DNA of 64,000 nucleotides, taken from contig DATIXQ010000136.1 of the NCBI GenBank assembly GCA_035518375.1, forward strand, positions 33,769 to 97,768, in the 5' to 3' direction. The stretch's first letter is position 1, and every line of letters starts with the position of its first letter. The translations under genes were made by a program, and so were the position numbers. Shown here in pieces: positions 52,217-59,750 of this stretch. The notes under the pieces were generated by a model. The model worked only from the letters and a program-made list of their open reading frames with translations. It was not told where the DNA came from and ran no database searches. This DNA is from DATJLY01 sp035518375. Lineage in GTDB: Bacteria > Pseudomonadota > Alphaproteobacteria > ATCC43930 > CGMCC-115725.

Positions 52217-52990
52217 GCCCTCGCCGAGGTTGACGACGAAGCGCTCGCCGCGCTCGACGAAATCGGCAACGAGACGGACCCATGGCTCGCACGCCGCGAT
52301 CGGCAGCTCGTGCGCCGCGCCATGGATGAGGATGCGCGTGCAGGTGGGGATCGCGAGCTGATAGGGCTGCAGCGCCTCCTCGGGGATGAGGCGGTCGCCC
52401 GTGCCCCACAGCAGAAGGGTCGGCGCCTTGATTTCGCCGAGGCGGCCCTTCAGTTCGTCGGCCGTATCGGGAAAGCGGCGCATGTTCGCCTGCGCGTTCT
52501 TGGCGATACGCTGGCGGTTGGCCTCGTCCGGTGGTGCCGCCCAGGATGGGCTGTCGCCATAGAGAATGCGCGCCAGCTCCTGCGGCGGGGGCGGGGCGCG
52601 ATGGCCGGCGAACGCCGCCGGCGCCGACAGCACCAGGCTTTCGACGAGATCGGGATAACGGATTGCGAGCCAGCACCCATAGGCGCCGCCTGCCGACTGC
52701 GCCACGACATGCGCCGTCCCGCCCGCGACCTCGCGCACGAACGCCGCGAGAACATCGACGACGTCCGCGACGCTCTTGCAGTTGCCCTCGGGCGTCGCGT
52801 CGAAGCCCGGACGCGACGGCAGCAGCAGCCGATGCCGCGCACCGAGAAGCGGGATGAACGACACTCCTTCCGGCGACGCGCCGCCGGCGCCGTGCAGGAA
52901 GACGATGGTCTTGGCGCCTGCGCCGCTTTCGAGATAGGCCACCGGAATGCCGGCGCAGGAGGCAGTCTTGCTCGTGACGGGAGCGCTCAT
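52211..52990 (-). CDS. Alpha/beta-hydrolase
   Basis: The protein has 259 aa. Landmarks are 'FLHGAGG' for the oxyanion hole, the nucleophile Ser in 'VAQSAGGAYG', an acidic residue in 'LLWGTGDRLIP' and the His in 'IHGAAHELPI'. The triad appears complete, so it is an esterase, lactonase or C-C hydrolase. Its start overlaps the end of the following luciferase-like gene (ATGA-type, 4 bases), so the hydrolase may take the ester or lactone made by that monooxygenase. Confidence 0.88.
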   Translation of the reverse strand: MSAPVTSKTASCAGIPVAYLESGAGAKTIVFLHGAGGASPEGVSFIPLLGARHRLLLPSRPGFDATPEGNCKSVADVVDVLAAFVREVAGGTAHVVAQSAGGAYGCWLAIRYPDLVESLVLSAPAAFAGHRAPPPPQELARILYGDSPSWAAPPDEANRQRIAKNAQANMRRFPDTADELKGRLGEIKAPTLLLWGTGDRLIPEEALQPYQLAIPTCTRILIHGAAHELPIAACEPWVRLVADFVERGERFVVNLGEGS

Positions 52991-54102
52991 AGCGCGCGCA
53001 CCTGCGGCATCACTTCCTTCGCGAACAGCTCGATCGCGCGGCGCTTCTGCTGCGGCGGCCCGCCGCGGTCGAAGATGAGATTGAGAACGCCGCAGCCGAT
53101 CTCGTCGCGGAGGCGCTTCACCTGGCGCGCGACCGTGTCGGGGTTGCCCACCAGCATGGTGCCGCGCTCGACCGCCTCCTCGACCGAGTGTGGATCGTCG
53201 GCGGCGACGTTGTGGAAGCGCTTGACGAGCTTCTGGTCGCCCGAGCCGAAGAAGCCGGAGCTCGAGACGAGCCGGTTCGCCGTGACGAGGCCGGTCACGA
53301 CCCCGCCATGCGCGAAAAACGGACGCACCGCCTCGTAGGCTGCCTCGTCGGACTCATCCACGTGGACGGGAAGCTGGTAGATCACTTGTTCGGGCGTCGG
53401 CTCCCAGCCCTCGGCCGCGGCCTGCTCGCGATAGTGCCGCGCCGCATCGGCGGCCAAGGCGAGGTTGGTGAAGGCGAGGCCCAGCCCCACGCGCTTCCTC
53501 GCAGCGAAGGCGCCCGACTCCCGGCTCGAACCCGAGACATAGATGGGCGGGGTCGGTGTCTGCACCGGGCGTGGCCAGATCGACACATGCTTGTAATGAT
53601 AGTGCCGGCCTTCCCAGCCGAACGGCAGCGTGTCGGTCCAGGCACGCAGGATCAGGTCCCACGCCTCCTCGAAGCGCGAGCGCGATTCAGACGGCGGCAC
53701 GTTGTAGACGAGATATTCGTAAGGCGCGCCGCGCAGGAGCCCGGCGACGAGCCGCCCGCCCGACAGGTTGTCGATCATCGCGTATTCCTCGGCGATGCGG
53801 ACCGGGTTGCCGGTCAGCGGGATGAGCGCGCCGAGGATGGCGATCTTGGCCCGCTTCACGCGCTGCGTCAGCGCGCTCGCCAGCACGGTCACGTTGGGAG
53901 CCAGGTTGAACGGCGAGTAATGGTGCTCGGCGCACGCGATCCAGTCGTAGCCGAGCTCGTCCTCCATCGCGACGTCGTCGAGCGCGCGCGCGACCGCGTC
54001 CAACGCCTGCTGCGGCTCGTAGGAGCGATTGGGTACCGGCCACTTCGTCGTGGGCTCGCGCGTGCGGCCATACGGCATGCCGTTGAAGACGGAGAATTTC
54101 AT
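52987..54102 (-). CDS. Luciferase-like (LLM) flavin-dependent monooxygenase, copy 5
   Basis: The protein has 371 aa from the ATG at 54102 ('MKFSVFNGMPYGRTREPTTK'). 'IACAEHHYSPFNLAPN' and 'SGGRLVAGLLRGAPYEYL' place it in the bacterial-luciferase family. It is coupled by a 4-base overlap to an alpha/beta-hydrolase gene, a combination that fits Baeyer-Villiger-type oxidation followed by ester cleavage (inference). Confidence 0.88.
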   Translation of the reverse strand: MKFSVFNGMPYGRTREPTTKWPVPNRSYEPQQALDAVARALDDVAMEDELGYDWIACAEHHYSPFNLAPNVTVLASALTQRVKRAKIAILGALIPLTGNPVRIAEEYAMIDNLSGGRLVAGLLRGAPYEYLVYNVPPSESRSRFEEAWDLILRAWTDTLPFGWEGRHYHYKHVSIWPRPVQTPTPPIYVSGSSRESGAFAARKRVGLGLAFTNLALAADAARHYREQAAAEGWEPTPEQVIYQLPVHVDESDEAAYEAVRPFFAHGGVVTGLVTANRLVSSSGFFGSGDQKLVKRFHNVAADDPHSVEEAVERGTMLVGNPDTVARQVKRLRDEIGCGVLNLIFDRGGPPQQKRRAIELFAKEVMPQVRAL

Positions 54103-54203
54103 CGCCTCGACCCCTTCGATTCGCCGCGCGGAGCCGCGCAAATTGCGCGCGCAACCCGGACGCACACCAGATATTGCGGTGGGCGAACGCGATTTTCCAC
54201 GAG

Positions 54204-54260
54204 AGAGAGCGCCTTCCACACAGATTTTCCTGTTGTGCTTGCGGGCGCGAATCGCTCTCT
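54204..54260 (+). other. Nested inverted repeats upstream of the coiled-coil gene
   Basis: The outer stem AGAGAGCG (54204-54211) / CGCTCTCT (54253-54260) is perfect, and inside it CACACAG (54217-54223) and CTGTTGTG (54230-54237) pair with one bulge. GATTTTCC occurs twice nearby (54191 and 54223). The structure lies 46-102 bases before the ATG at 54306 and could be part of its mRNA leader or an operator. Confidence 0.4.
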
Positions 54261-54305
54261 GGCAATTTGCCGCCTTCTCGCGAACCCTACAAGACCAACA
54301 ACAAT

Positions 54306-54932
54306 ATGCCGTTCGAAATCACCCCGAGAGAAGAGACCCCGAATGAGAGCGAGCGCACCGAGCCCTCGCGCCAGCTCGCCCTCTTCCGCGGCGAGACCCT
54401 CGACGCGGAACCGCTCGCGCGGCGCGGCAAGCCCTCGCTCCAGGACATCCAGCTTCACATCGCGCATCTCGGCGGCCAGATCGATACGTTGCGCCAGCAG
54501 CTGCGCGATCATTCGGCCGATCGGCTCGCGCTTCTGCTGCACGAGATGATCGAGGAGCGCGAGCGCGAGCTCGACCGCTGGATCGCACAGGAGAGCCGCT
54601 GGGACGAGCGCGTGAGCGCGCTTGAGCACGCCATCAGCGAGCGCGACACCTTCCGCCGGCGTGAGGCCGAGCTGACCGCCGAGCGCGACGCCGCGCGCGC
54701 CGCGGCGCACGAGGCGGCGGAGCGGCTCGCGGCGGCCGAGCGCGCGGCCGAAGCGGAACGGCGGCGCGTGCACTCGCTCGAACGCAGCGCCAGCGAGGCT
54801 CAGGCCGAGCAGCTCCGTCTGCGGCAGGAGCGGCACCTCGATGAGACCAACTGGCAGAGTGAGCGACGCCGCCTCACGAACGAGGTGGAGCGCATGAAGG
54901 GCGGCTGGCTCGGGCGGCTGATCAAGGCCTAG
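54306..54932 (+). CDS. Coiled-coil protein of unknown function
   Basis: The protein has 208 aa from the ATG at 54306; the longer frame upstream lies in the structured leader. Residues about 45-195 are almost wholly charged, with heptad-like Leu/Ala/Arg/Glu spacing ('LDTLRQQLRDHSADRLALLL', 'AAAHEAAERLAAAERAAEAE'), so a long coiled coil is expected. The C-terminus 'GGWLGRLIKA' is a short hydrophobic/basic end that could touch membrane. I recognise no family; it is probably cytoplasmic and dimeric. Confidence 0.7.
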   Translation: MPFEITPREETPNESERTEPSRQLALFRGETLDAEPLARRGKPSLQDIQLHIAHLGGQIDTLRQQLRDHSADRLALLLHEMIEERERELDRWIAQESRWDERVSALEHAISERDTFRRREAELTAERDAARAAAHEAAERLAAAERAAEAERRRVHSLERSASEAQAEQLRLRQERHLDETNWQSERRRLTNEVERMKGGWLGRLIKA

Positions 54933-54954
54933 GGCCTCATCTTGCAATTCTGAT

Positions 54955-54981
54955 CGTCGTCCCCGCGAAACGGGGGCGACG
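54955..54981. terminator. Hairpin between convergent genes
   Basis: CGTCGTCCCCG and CGGGGGCGACG pair over 11 bp with one G-T pair and a 5-base loop (CGAAA). It sits between the ends of the coiled-coil gene and the CinA-like gene and probably ends both transcripts. The sequence resembles short dispersed palindromes of related genomes. Confidence 0.55.
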
Positions 54982-54986
54982 AGAAC

Positions 54987-56219
54987 TCACACTTTCTCGA
55001 AATCGATGCGCTCGGAGACCGGCAAGCCCAAGAGGTAGCGGCGGAGGCAGTCGAGCCCCATCTCGACCGCGCCGAGCCGGACCCAGTCGCGCCCGCCGAC
55101 GATGCGCGACGTGCGCGTGGCGACGCCCGCCGACGACGCGATCGCAAGCTCGATCGCGCCCCCGAATTCGAACCGGTCGGTGCCCTCGTCGGGCGTGACG
55201 AAGGCGGCGAGCGCATGCGTGGCGCCGGATTCGCGGCGCAGGCTGTCGGCAAGGGCGCTTGCCCCCGTCTCGAAGTGGCGCTGAACGATGCCATGTCGGA
55301 ACACGGTCTCGGCGCCGGGCAAAGGCGAGATGCGGGCCGAGATCTGGCCGCCGGTGAAGGTCTCGGCGACGGCGAGGGTGAGGTGTTCGCGCTTCAGGGC
55401 GGCGAGGATGTTGCCTTCGAGCGTCTCGTCGTCTTCGGCGAGGATGAAATTGCCGAGCCGTTTCCTCACTTCCGCCTCGACCGGCGCCAAGAGCCGCGCC
55501 ACCTCTTCGCGGTCGCGCCCGCGCACCGCGAGTTTCGTCTCGAGCTGCGGATAATGCGCGCGGAAGCCCAATTTCACCGCGCCGGCCGGAGCGAGCTCCT
55601 CGACCCCTTTGAGGAGCGCGTCGACATGCGATTCGCCGAGCCCATAAGAGTGGAAGCGCTTGAGGAAGATGGCGGCGGTGCGGCCGGCGCGCGCGAGAAG
55701 CCGCGGCACCACCTGCTCGTCGAGCATGCGGAAGAGTTCGCGCGGCACGCCCGGCGTGAAGAAGAAGCGCGCCTTGCCGATGTCGAGCGCGAAGCCGCAG
55801 GCCGTGCCGATCGGATTGTCGACAAGCTCTGCGCCCTCGGGCAGCATCGCCTGCTTGCGGTTGTTCGCCGGCATGATGCGGCTGCGCAAGCGGAAGCGTT
55901 CTTCCATGCGCGCGAGCCAAAGCTCGTTGAGGACAAGCGGCACGCCCGCGACCTCGGCCGCCACCTCCTGCGACAGGTCATCGACGGTGGGGCCGAGCCC
56001 GCCATTGACGATGACGGCGTCGGATCGTGCCCCAGCGAGGCGGAACGCCTCCGCCAAGGTGGCGCGGTCGTCGCCGATCGTCTGCGCCCGCAGGATCGGG
56101 ATGCCCACCTCCTCGAGGCGCTGAGCGATGGCGTTGTAGTTGGTGTTGACGACCTTGCCGGTCAGGACCTCGTCGCCGGTGCAGATCACCTCGACCGCGA
56201 TGTCGCGCCCTTCGCTCAC
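54987..56219 (-). CDS. CinA-like protein: MoCF/MPT-binding domain plus degenerate C-terminal CinA domain
   Basis: The protein has 410 aa. The N-terminal COG1058 domain (about 6-175) is well conserved: 'TGDEVLTGKVVNTN', 'NGGLGPTVDD', 'TPGVPRELFRM'. The C-terminal domain (about 263-400) normally has NMN amidohydrolase activity. Here its motif, usually AESCTGG, is 'AETFTGG' (285-291); the Tyr and Lys expected some 25-30 residues later fall on R314 and G319; and the SGIAGP motif reads 'AAFVTPDEG'. Amidohydrolase activity is therefore doubtful, while the N-terminal ADP-ribose pyrophosphatase-type site may work. Confidence 0.87.
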   Translation of the reverse strand: MSEGRDIAVEVICTGDEVLTGKVVNTNYNAIAQRLEEVGIPILRAQTIGDDRATLAEAFRLAGARSDAVIVNGGLGPTVDDLSQEVAAEVAGVPLVLNELWLARMEERFRLRSRIMPANNRKQAMLPEGAELVDNPIGTACGFALDIGKARFFFTPGVPRELFRMLDEQVVPRLLARAGRTAAIFLKRFHSYGLGESHVDALLKGVEELAPAGAVKLGFRAHYPQLETKLAVRGRDREEVARLLAPVEAEVRKRLGNFILAEDDETLEGNILAALKREHLTLAVAETFTGGQISARISPLPGAETVFRHGIVQRHFETGASALADSLRRESGATHALAAFVTPDEGTDRFEFGGAIELAIASSAGVATRTSRIVGGRDWVRLGAVEMGLDCLRRYLLGLPVSERIDFEKV

Positions 56220-56232
56220 CCCCGCACCCCAA

Positions 56233-56255
56233 CCCTCTCCCCGGAGGGGAGAGGG
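56233..56255. repeat. Short GC-rich palindrome
   Basis: CCCTCTCCCC and GGGGAGAGGG form a perfect 10-bp stem around GGA. It fills most of the 55 bases between the hydrolase stop (56275) and the CinA-like start (56219) on the minus strand. A similar element is at 62901-62922. It could reduce read-through between the two genes. Confidence 0.65.
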
Positions 56256-56274
56256 AGAACGAAACCGCAGCGCA

Positions 56275-57144
56275 TCAGGCGAGGTGCTTTTTCAGGAACT
56301 GGGCGATGCGGTCGAATGCCTCGATCGCCTTGGGCGAGGTGGGCGCCACCGAGGTCCAGCGCAGCGGGGCGTCGAAATAGACGAGATCGATCTCGCCGCC
56401 GGCCTTCTTATAGGCGTGGGCAAAACGTTGCGGCTCGTTGCCGTCGAACGGGCTCTCGGGATCGCGGTAGTCGTGCACGTTGTCGCCCGGCGCCTGGAGC
56501 CACATCGCCGGCGGCAGCACCACCTTCTCGCCGCGCTCGAGGATGAGGGTCGGGCTGCCCTCGCTCATATTTGCCTCGGTGCGCCAGAACTCGTCGTGTC
56601 CGGCGATGAGGTCGTTGGCCCAAGTGCCCCCGGCGGCCTTGCCGCGCTGAGCCATGCGGTAGCGCGAAAGCGGGTTGATAACCGGCCACGACATGACGAC
56701 GCAGCGGACCGACGCGTCGGGCCCGCCGGCAAGCGCCTGCGCCGCGTAGCGCGGGTCCTTGGGCCGCATGGCGACAAGCATGGCGAGGTGGCCGCCGCTC
56801 GACTGGCCCGAGATCGCGACCTCTGGACGGATCGCAAGGTCCTTGGCGCGCGACTTGACCCAGCGTACGGCGTAGTTGATGTCGGCGACGCCGGTCGGAT
56901 AGGCCCCTTCGGTGCCGTGCCGGAAATCGAGCGAGGCAACGGCGATGCCGCGCTCGGCCAGCGCCTCATGCCGGTTCTTCTCGACGAGCCGGTCGCCGCT
57001 GTGCCAGGCGCCGCCGTGGATCTCCACCACGGCCGGGAACGGTCCGCGGCCTTCGGGGCGGAAAAAACGCAGGAGCAGCGGCTTGCCCGCGGGCTTTGCG
57101 TATTCGATGTCCTCGGTCGTGAAGGTCGCGGTCGTCGTGGCCAT
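56275..57144 (-). CDS. Alpha/beta-hydrolase (esterase/lipase type), catalytic His not evident
   Basis: The protein has 289 aa; the ATG at 57144 follows GGAGGAACC directly. 'VEIHGGAWHSGDR' is the HGG oxyanion hole, 'ISGQSSGGHLAML' carries the nucleophile Ser, and 'APGDNVHDYRDP' the likely acid. At the usual place of the catalytic His the sequence reads 'YFDAPLRWTSVAP', with no His before the terminal 'KKHLA'. Either another His serves or the enzyme is altered. It diverges from the membrane-protein gene. Confidence 0.85.
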   Translation of the reverse strand: MATTTATFTTEDIEYAKPAGKPLLLRFFRPEGRGPFPAVVEIHGGAWHSGDRLVEKNRHEALAERGIAVASLDFRHGTEGAYPTGVADINYAVRWVKSRAKDLAIRPEVAISGQSSGGHLAMLVAMRPKDPRYAAQALAGGPDASVRCVVMSWPVINPLSRYRMAQRGKAAGGTWANDLIAGHDEFWRTEANMSEGSPTLILERGEKVVLPPAMWLQAPGDNVHDYRDPESPFDGNEPQRFAHAYKKAGGEIDLVYFDAPLRWTSVAPTSPKAIEAFDRIAQFLKKHLA

Positions 57145-57362
57145 GGTTCCTCCGTCTCGCGAGTTCAGGGGGTGCGGGTTGGTTAATGTGCAGCCATCGC
57201 CTCCCCCGCGCAAGACGCACGAAAACGAGGCAAAACTCCACGGCGGCCCAAAAAATTTTAGCGAACTGTGAGTGGCCTCACACCCATTACACGGGAATTC
57301 GTTCAAATTCACGGCCCATGGAGACGCGCAGGCAACGTGCCTCCAAGGATCTGGAGGGAAAG

Positions 57363-58001
57363 ATGACCTTCGCCCATGCTTTCCTTGAGCCCGACGCGGC
57401 ACGCTCGCACAGCGCAGAACATTCATCGATCCTGCATCCCGTGGCGCTTCTGGCCGGCTTGTCCGTGGTCTCGGCGCTCCTTTCCAACGCGCTGCCCGGC
57501 CCCGAAGTCGGCCTTGGCTATTTCCAGTTCCCCGTCCTGCCGGGGATCTATTTCGGTCTCGTTCTCGTCTTCGGTGCCGCTTCCTTGGCAACGACAAACT
57601 TGTGGCGGCTTCTCGCCCTCTTCGCCGCGGTCAATGCCGGCTGGGCGGTGGCGTATGTCGCAAGCTTCCACTTCTACGACAGCTCTTTTCAGAGGCTCCT
57701 TTCGCCCTGGGGCGACTCTTTCTGGAGTTGCGGGCTTGTGGGCGGAGCGATCGGCGCGGTCCTGACGGTCTGCGGCGTTGCCTGCGCCAGCCCGAACTTC
57801 CGCACCATCGACAATTTCCTGCGGACGCTCGCCATCGGCACCCTCGCCGGCCTGTTGCTGGAATGCGGAGAGAAGTCCTCGCCGCTCGATGCCCTGCCGA
57901 TCCACCTGGGCAGCGTGCTACCGCTCTTCCTGGCTTGGCAGACTGCGGTCGCAGCCTCGATCGCCTACGGCCTTATCGGCGCGCCGCGCGTCGTTCGCTG
58001 A
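57363..58001 (+). CDS. Polytopic membrane protein of unknown function
   Basis: The protein has 212 aa. The ATG at 57363 is preceded by GGAGGG; an in-frame ATG at 57318 is less likely. About six hydrophobic segments are visible, for example 'VALLAGLSVVSALLSNAL', 'GIYFGLVLVFGAASLA', 'LLALFAAVNAGWAVAYVA', 'CGLVGGAIGAVLTVCGVACA' and 'LFLAWQTAVAASIAYGLIG'. I recognise no transporter or enzyme motif. The 218 bases upstream are AT-richer than most of the window and are shared with the divergent hydrolase gene. Confidence 0.7.
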   Translation: MTFAHAFLEPDAARSHSAEHSSILHPVALLAGLSVVSALLSNALPGPEVGLGYFQFPVLPGIYFGLVLVFGAASLATTNLWRLLALFAAVNAGWAVAYVASFHFYDSSFQRLLSPWGDSFWSCGLVGGAIGAVLTVCGVACASPNFRTIDNFLRTLAIGTLAGLLLECGEKSSPLDALPIHLGSVLPLFLAWQTAVAASIAYGLIGAPRVVR

Positions 58002-58154
58002 GCATTGGCGTTGGGGGCTTCGCCTCCCTGACGCAAGCTGGAACGAACGGGCGGACTCCCGGCACTCGGGAGCCCGCCCGGCCTCGCGACGGAATCAGCG
58101 CTTGCTTTTCCGCGCCATCCGCTCAAGTTACTCAAAAAAGTCAGGGAGGAAACT

Positions 58155-59168
58155 ATGATCAGGGCGAGATCACTCGTCTTATTCGCTGCATTTGCGACGC
58201 TCATCGCTTCGGCCAGCAACGCGCGGGCGGACGGGCCGGTCACGATCCGCGCTGCGTGGATCGTCACGCCGGCCTCGCTCATCCCGATCCTCGTGGCACC
58301 TCCGGGCGTCGCCCGCCACGAGGGCAAGAGCTATCACCTCGATGCCGTCCATTTCGCCAATTCGCCGACCCAGATAACGGCGATCGCGAACGGCGACATC
58401 GAGATCGCCACCTTGAACTTCATCTCGATCCCGACCGCCATCCTCAACGCGGGGCTGACCGACCTGCGCATCATCGCCGACGAGACCCAGGACGGCATCG
58501 ACGATCACGAGACGGTCAAATACTCCGTGCTGAAGGACTCGCCGATCAAGAAGATCGAGGACCTGAAGGGCAAGGTGCTCGCGACCATCGGCATCGGCAC
58601 GGCCACCGACATCGCGATGCGCGCCACGCTCGTGAAGCACGGGCTTGAGTTCCAGCGCGATTACACCGAGGTCGAAGCCTTGCCGCCGGTCGCGACGCCC
58701 ATGCTGCTGCAGCACAAGGCGGACCTCATCGCCCTTGCCGTGCCGTTCGACCAGTTCCCGGATTTCGTCAACAATAGCCGCCTGATGTTCACCATGCGCG
58801 ACGGCATGGGCGGGGCCGAGCTCTCGGTCTGGCTTGCACGCTCAGGCTTCATCGCGAAGCACCGCGCGGCGTTCGTCGATCTCATGGAGGACATGATCCG
58901 CGCCTACCACTGGTATGCGGATCCCGCGAACCACGACGCCGCCGTCAAGATCCTGGCGGATTTCCTCAAGCAGCCGCCCGAACGGGTCACTGGCTGGGCC
59001 TTCACGAACAAGGACTTCTCGCGCGATCCCAACGGCGTCCCCGACATGGCCCTGATGCAGCGCAACGTCGACCTGACGCAGAAGCTGGGCTTCATCAAGA
59101 GCCACGTCGACATGGCGAAGTACGCCGACCTGAGCCTCGTCAAGGAAGCCGGCAAGCGCGTGAAGTAG
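58155..59168 (+). CDS. ABC transporter substrate-binding protein, NMT1/TauA-like
   Basis: The protein has 337 aa with a ribosome site (GGGAGG). The signal peptide (MIRARSLVLFAAFATLIASA) ends near ARADG. 'NSPTQITAIANGDIEIATLN' is the typical ligand-loop region of the family. It lies 63 bases before the two molybdenum hydroxylase genes on the same strand, so it may bring in their substrate, perhaps an N-heterocycle or aldehyde (inference). No permease or ATPase is adjacent. Confidence 0.86.
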   Translation: MIRARSLVLFAAFATLIASASNARADGPVTIRAAWIVTPASLIPILVAPPGVARHEGKSYHLDAVHFANSPTQITAIANGDIEIATLNFISIPTAILNAGLTDLRIIADETQDGIDDHETVKYSVLKDSPIKKIEDLKGKVLATIGIGTATDIAMRATLVKHGLEFQRDYTEVEALPPVATPMLLQHKADLIALAVPFDQFPDFVNNSRLMFTMRDGMGGAELSVWLARSGFIAKHRAAFVDLMEDMIRAYHWYADPANHDAAVKILADFLKQPPERVTGWAFTNKDFSRDPNGVPDMALMQRNVDLTQKLGFIKSHVDMAKYADLSLVKEAGKRVK

Positions 59169-59231
59169 TCGTACCTTCCCCCAAGCCGCGGGTTGAGCTT
59201 ATGCTCCTCCTATAAAAGCTTGGAGGGAACC

Positions 59232-59750
59232 ATGACGACGTTCACAGTCAACGGCCGCAGCGTCGACGTTGCGGCCGAGCCGGACACGCCTTTGCTCTGG
59301 GTCGTCCGCGAGCATTTGAAACTCTACGGCACCAAGTTCGGATGCGGCATCGCGCAGTGCGGCGCCTGCACCGTGCATCTCGATGGCGAGCCGGTGCGCT
59401 CGTGCCAGACCACGCTCGAAGCGGCGGCGGGCCGCCAAGTCACGACGATCGAGGGGCTCTCGCACGACGCGAGCCACCCGGTCCAGAAGGCTTGGCTCGC
59501 CGAGCAGGTTCCGGCCTGCGGCTATTGCCAGTCCGGCCAGATCATGGAGGCGGCGGCCTTCCTTGCGAAGCACCCGAAGCCGACACGCGCGGACATCGTC
59601 AAAGCGATGGACGGGCACATCTGCCGCTGTGGCACCTATCCCCGCATCATCCGCGCCATCGAGCGCGCGGCCCATGGTTCGGGCGAGGCAACGCAAATGC
59701 AGGGGCAGCACGCAAGCGCCGACACCCAAAGCGGGAGGACCGGACAATGA
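59232..59750 (+). CDS. Molybdenum hydroxylase small subunit, 2Fe-2S (isoquinoline 1-oxidoreductase alpha-like)
   Basis: The protein has 172 aa; the ATG at 59232 follows GGAGGG. Eight cysteines carry two 2Fe-2S clusters: C38, C43, C46 and C58 in the plant-ferredoxin-like domain, and C96, C99, C131 and C133 in the helical domain ('CGYCQSGQ', 'CRCGTY'). It passes electrons from the molybdenum subunit. The last 20 residues are an extra polar tail. The stop overlaps the large-subunit start by 4 bases. Confidence 0.92.
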   Translation: MTTFTVNGRSVDVAAEPDTPLLWVVREHLKLYGTKFGCGIAQCGACTVHLDGEPVRSCQTTLEAAAGRQVTTIEGLSHDASHPVQKAWLAEQVPACGYCQSGQIMEAAAFLAKHPKPTRADIVKAMDGHICRCGTYPRIIRAIERAAHGSGEATQMQGQHASADTQSGRTGQ

